Source: Calothrix sp. C42_A2020_038 (GTDB lineage: Bacteria; Cyanobacteriota; Cyanobacteriia; Cyanobacteriales; Nostocaceae). Taken from it: a DNA stretch of 64,000 bases. The DNA lies in the NCBI GenBank assembly GCA_015272395.1, contig JACYLQ010000022.1:310001-374000 (forward strand), written 5' to 3'. The stretch's first letter is position 1; each line of letters begins with the position of its first letter. This document shows positions 62,942 through 64,000 of this stretch, one piece after another. The notes under the pieces are model-generated. The model was not told the origin of the DNA and searched no databases. It saw only the letters and a list, made by a program, of their open reading frames with translations. The position numbers and the translations under genes were made by a program.

Positions 62942-64000
62942 TCACATAAATACTTGGTTTACAAAATTTCCATGTAAACCATATGGGATATGATGTTTGA
63001 GATGTAGTTTTGCGACGGTGCCTTTGCTAAAATCTTTTGCGTCTAAAATTACTACATCTGAACGATGTTTTTCAGAGTCATATACCAAAGCTAATACCCA
63101 ACCGTCATCTTCACTTGTGGCATTTGGACGTGGTAAGAAAACTGGTTCACCAGTAAAACCCTTTGGTGCTGCACTCCAAAGTTGTTTTTCTCCTGTTTCT
63201 AAATCAACTTTGACAAATGCTTGCAGTGGTGCGTTGCCTGTTTGTTGGTGTGCGGCGCCCATATATACATATCTGTATGGGCGCCCGACTTTATCTGGAT
63301 GCAAGCTAGGAAATTCGCAGCAACGAGGTTCGATGATTTCGCGGTTTACGGTTTGAGTTCTTATGTTGATGTAGAAGCGCCATAATTGTCCAGGTTTGAG
63401 CGCATCAAAATCAACTTGACGAAAATCACTGTCTGCTTCTACTTCGGGTAATGATTCATAGCATATTGAGTCAACTATAATTTCATCACCTTTCTCAAAT
63501 GCATTTGAGTGGTGGAATACAAAACCTGATTGGAACTCTAAAATTTGAACCCCTTTATACGGAGGGGTACGAGGTATAACAATTGCGCGCGTTGGTTGAT
63601 TTGGTTGAAATTTAATACATTCGCCAGCACCCCGCATTCCCAAAGCAAAAGGAATAGGATTAAATGCAACGGGATTTTGGAAGAATATACAGTAGTTTTC
63701 AGTAATGGCAAAATCGTGAATAAAACAGAAACCCGGTACACTATGGGCGTGTTTCCTAATCATTTTGCCTGTAGTGTCTAACTCAAAAACTGTTATTGTT
63801 GTCGAAAGCCTCGGTTTGATAGAGAAATTAACCATACATGGGGTGCCGCCATCCATTGCACAATAGGGGTCAAAATGTGGATGTGCAGCAAACGCTTCAC
63901 CTTCTGATAAAACACCACTGAAGTATTCTCTTCCCAACGTTTCTAAATTTGCTGGGTCGAGAAGGTGTGGTTCTGCTGCTTCCCAAAGTGCGAGTAATTT
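62942..64000 (-). CDS. Carotenoid oxygenase family protein (partial, N-terminus outside window)
   Basis: This non-haem iron dioxygenase family cleaves carotenoids or apocarotenoids. The frame runs open to the window edge (352 codons), so the gene starts beyond 64000. Iron-ligand histidines are visible in AHPHFDPYC, GFCFIHDFAITENY, FVFHHSNAFEKGD and the C-terminal HIPYGLHGNFV. The exact substrate, full carotenoid or apocarotenal, cannot be told from this part. It converges with rubrerythrin, leaving about 58 bp between their ends. Confidence 0.92.
   Translation of the reverse strand, partial: KLLALWEAAEPHLLDPANLETLGREYFSGVLSEGEAFAAHPHFDPYCAMDGGTPCMVNFSIKPRLSTTITVFELDTTGKMIRKHAHSVPGFCFIHDFAITENYCIFFQNPVAFNPIPFALGMRGAGECIKFQPNQPTRAIVIPRTPPYKGVQILEFQSGFVFHHSNAFEKGDEIIVDSICYESLPEVEADSDFRQVDFDALKPGQLWRFYINIRTQTVNREIIEPRCCEFPSLHPDKVGRPYRYVYMGAAHQQTGNAPLQAFVKVDLETGEKQLWSAAPKGFTGEPVFLPRPNATSEDDGWVLALVYDSEKHRSDVVILDAKDFSKGTVAKLHLKHHIPYGLHGNFVNQVFM

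Overview
The window is chromosomal DNA of a filamentous, probably heterocyst-forming cyanobacterium (Nostocales type). The evidence is a tRNA-Leu(UAA) interrupted by a group I intron, ndhL with its DUF3007 neighbour, CP12, Gun4, a Cph1-type phytochrome with its Rcp1 regulator, a beta-carotene ketolase CrtW, the minCDE cluster, a HetZ-family protein, several cyanobacteria-only families (DUF4327, DUF3177, DUF3326, DUF751), and heptad repeat (STRR) tracts such as GAGTTAG/AACTCAT between genes. No single species can be named from the sequence alone.

Layout. 1-3.3 kb: a membrane/coiled-coil protein, then ndhL-DUF3007-trpA on the minus strand. 3.5-3.8 kb: the intron-split tRNA-Leu. 4.4-7.8 kb: an unrecognised AT-rich ORF, a UPF0104-type membrane protein and an LEA-like secreted protein. 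7.9-10.3 kb: a complete group II intron with an RT-X-HNH protein, inserted just past larC. 10.4-18.1 kb: larC and tsaC (divergent), a HetZ-family gene, DUF751 and rbfA, DUF4327 and a conserved hypothetical. 18-26.6 kb: a CDF metal transporter, guaA, small conserved proteins, CP12, a FIST protein, a metallophosphoesterase and trmB. 26.7-30.7 kb: a three-gene light-signalling cluster (phytochrome, Rcp1-like regulator, receiver-kinase). 31-42.3 kb: a PMT-type mannosyltransferase, ppsA, a GT2 glycosyltransferase, rpsB-tsf, an acidic protein and recG. 42.3-46.7 kb: an accessory patch around ilvD that holds an orphan DGR Avd-like gene, a broken hicA with hicB, an ABC binding-protein remnant and a decayed IS200-type element. 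46.7-62.9 kb: gun4, icd, a response regulator, a CPBP protease, gdhA, crtW, a four-carbon sugar kinase, minCDE and rubrerythrin. A carotenoid oxygenase is cut by the right edge.

Functional themes. Central carbon and nitrogen metabolism is well represented (icd, gdhA, ppsA, CP12, trpA, ilvD, guaA), as are photosynthesis and pigments (ndhL, gun4, crtW, carotenoid oxygenase), light sensing, and translation or cell division (rpsB-tsf, rbfA, trmB, minCDE).

Most notable signals. (1) The palindrome GGCGCC occurs roughly once per kb, more than 60 times, while the usual cyanobacterial HIP1 core GCGATCGC was seen once. (2) The group II intron boundaries can be fixed by EBS-IBS pairing, and the insertion lies in the loop of a small palindrome. 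(3) A MITE-like family is present, two members of which begin exactly at the stop codons of recG and ilvD. (4) The recG-ilvD interval is a graveyard of mobile and toxin-antitoxin genes. (5) A perfect NtcA-type site and an oppositely oriented terminator lie upstream of gdhA. (6) A 33-bp palindrome lies upstream of rubrerythrin. All of this was read by eye; no database search was run.
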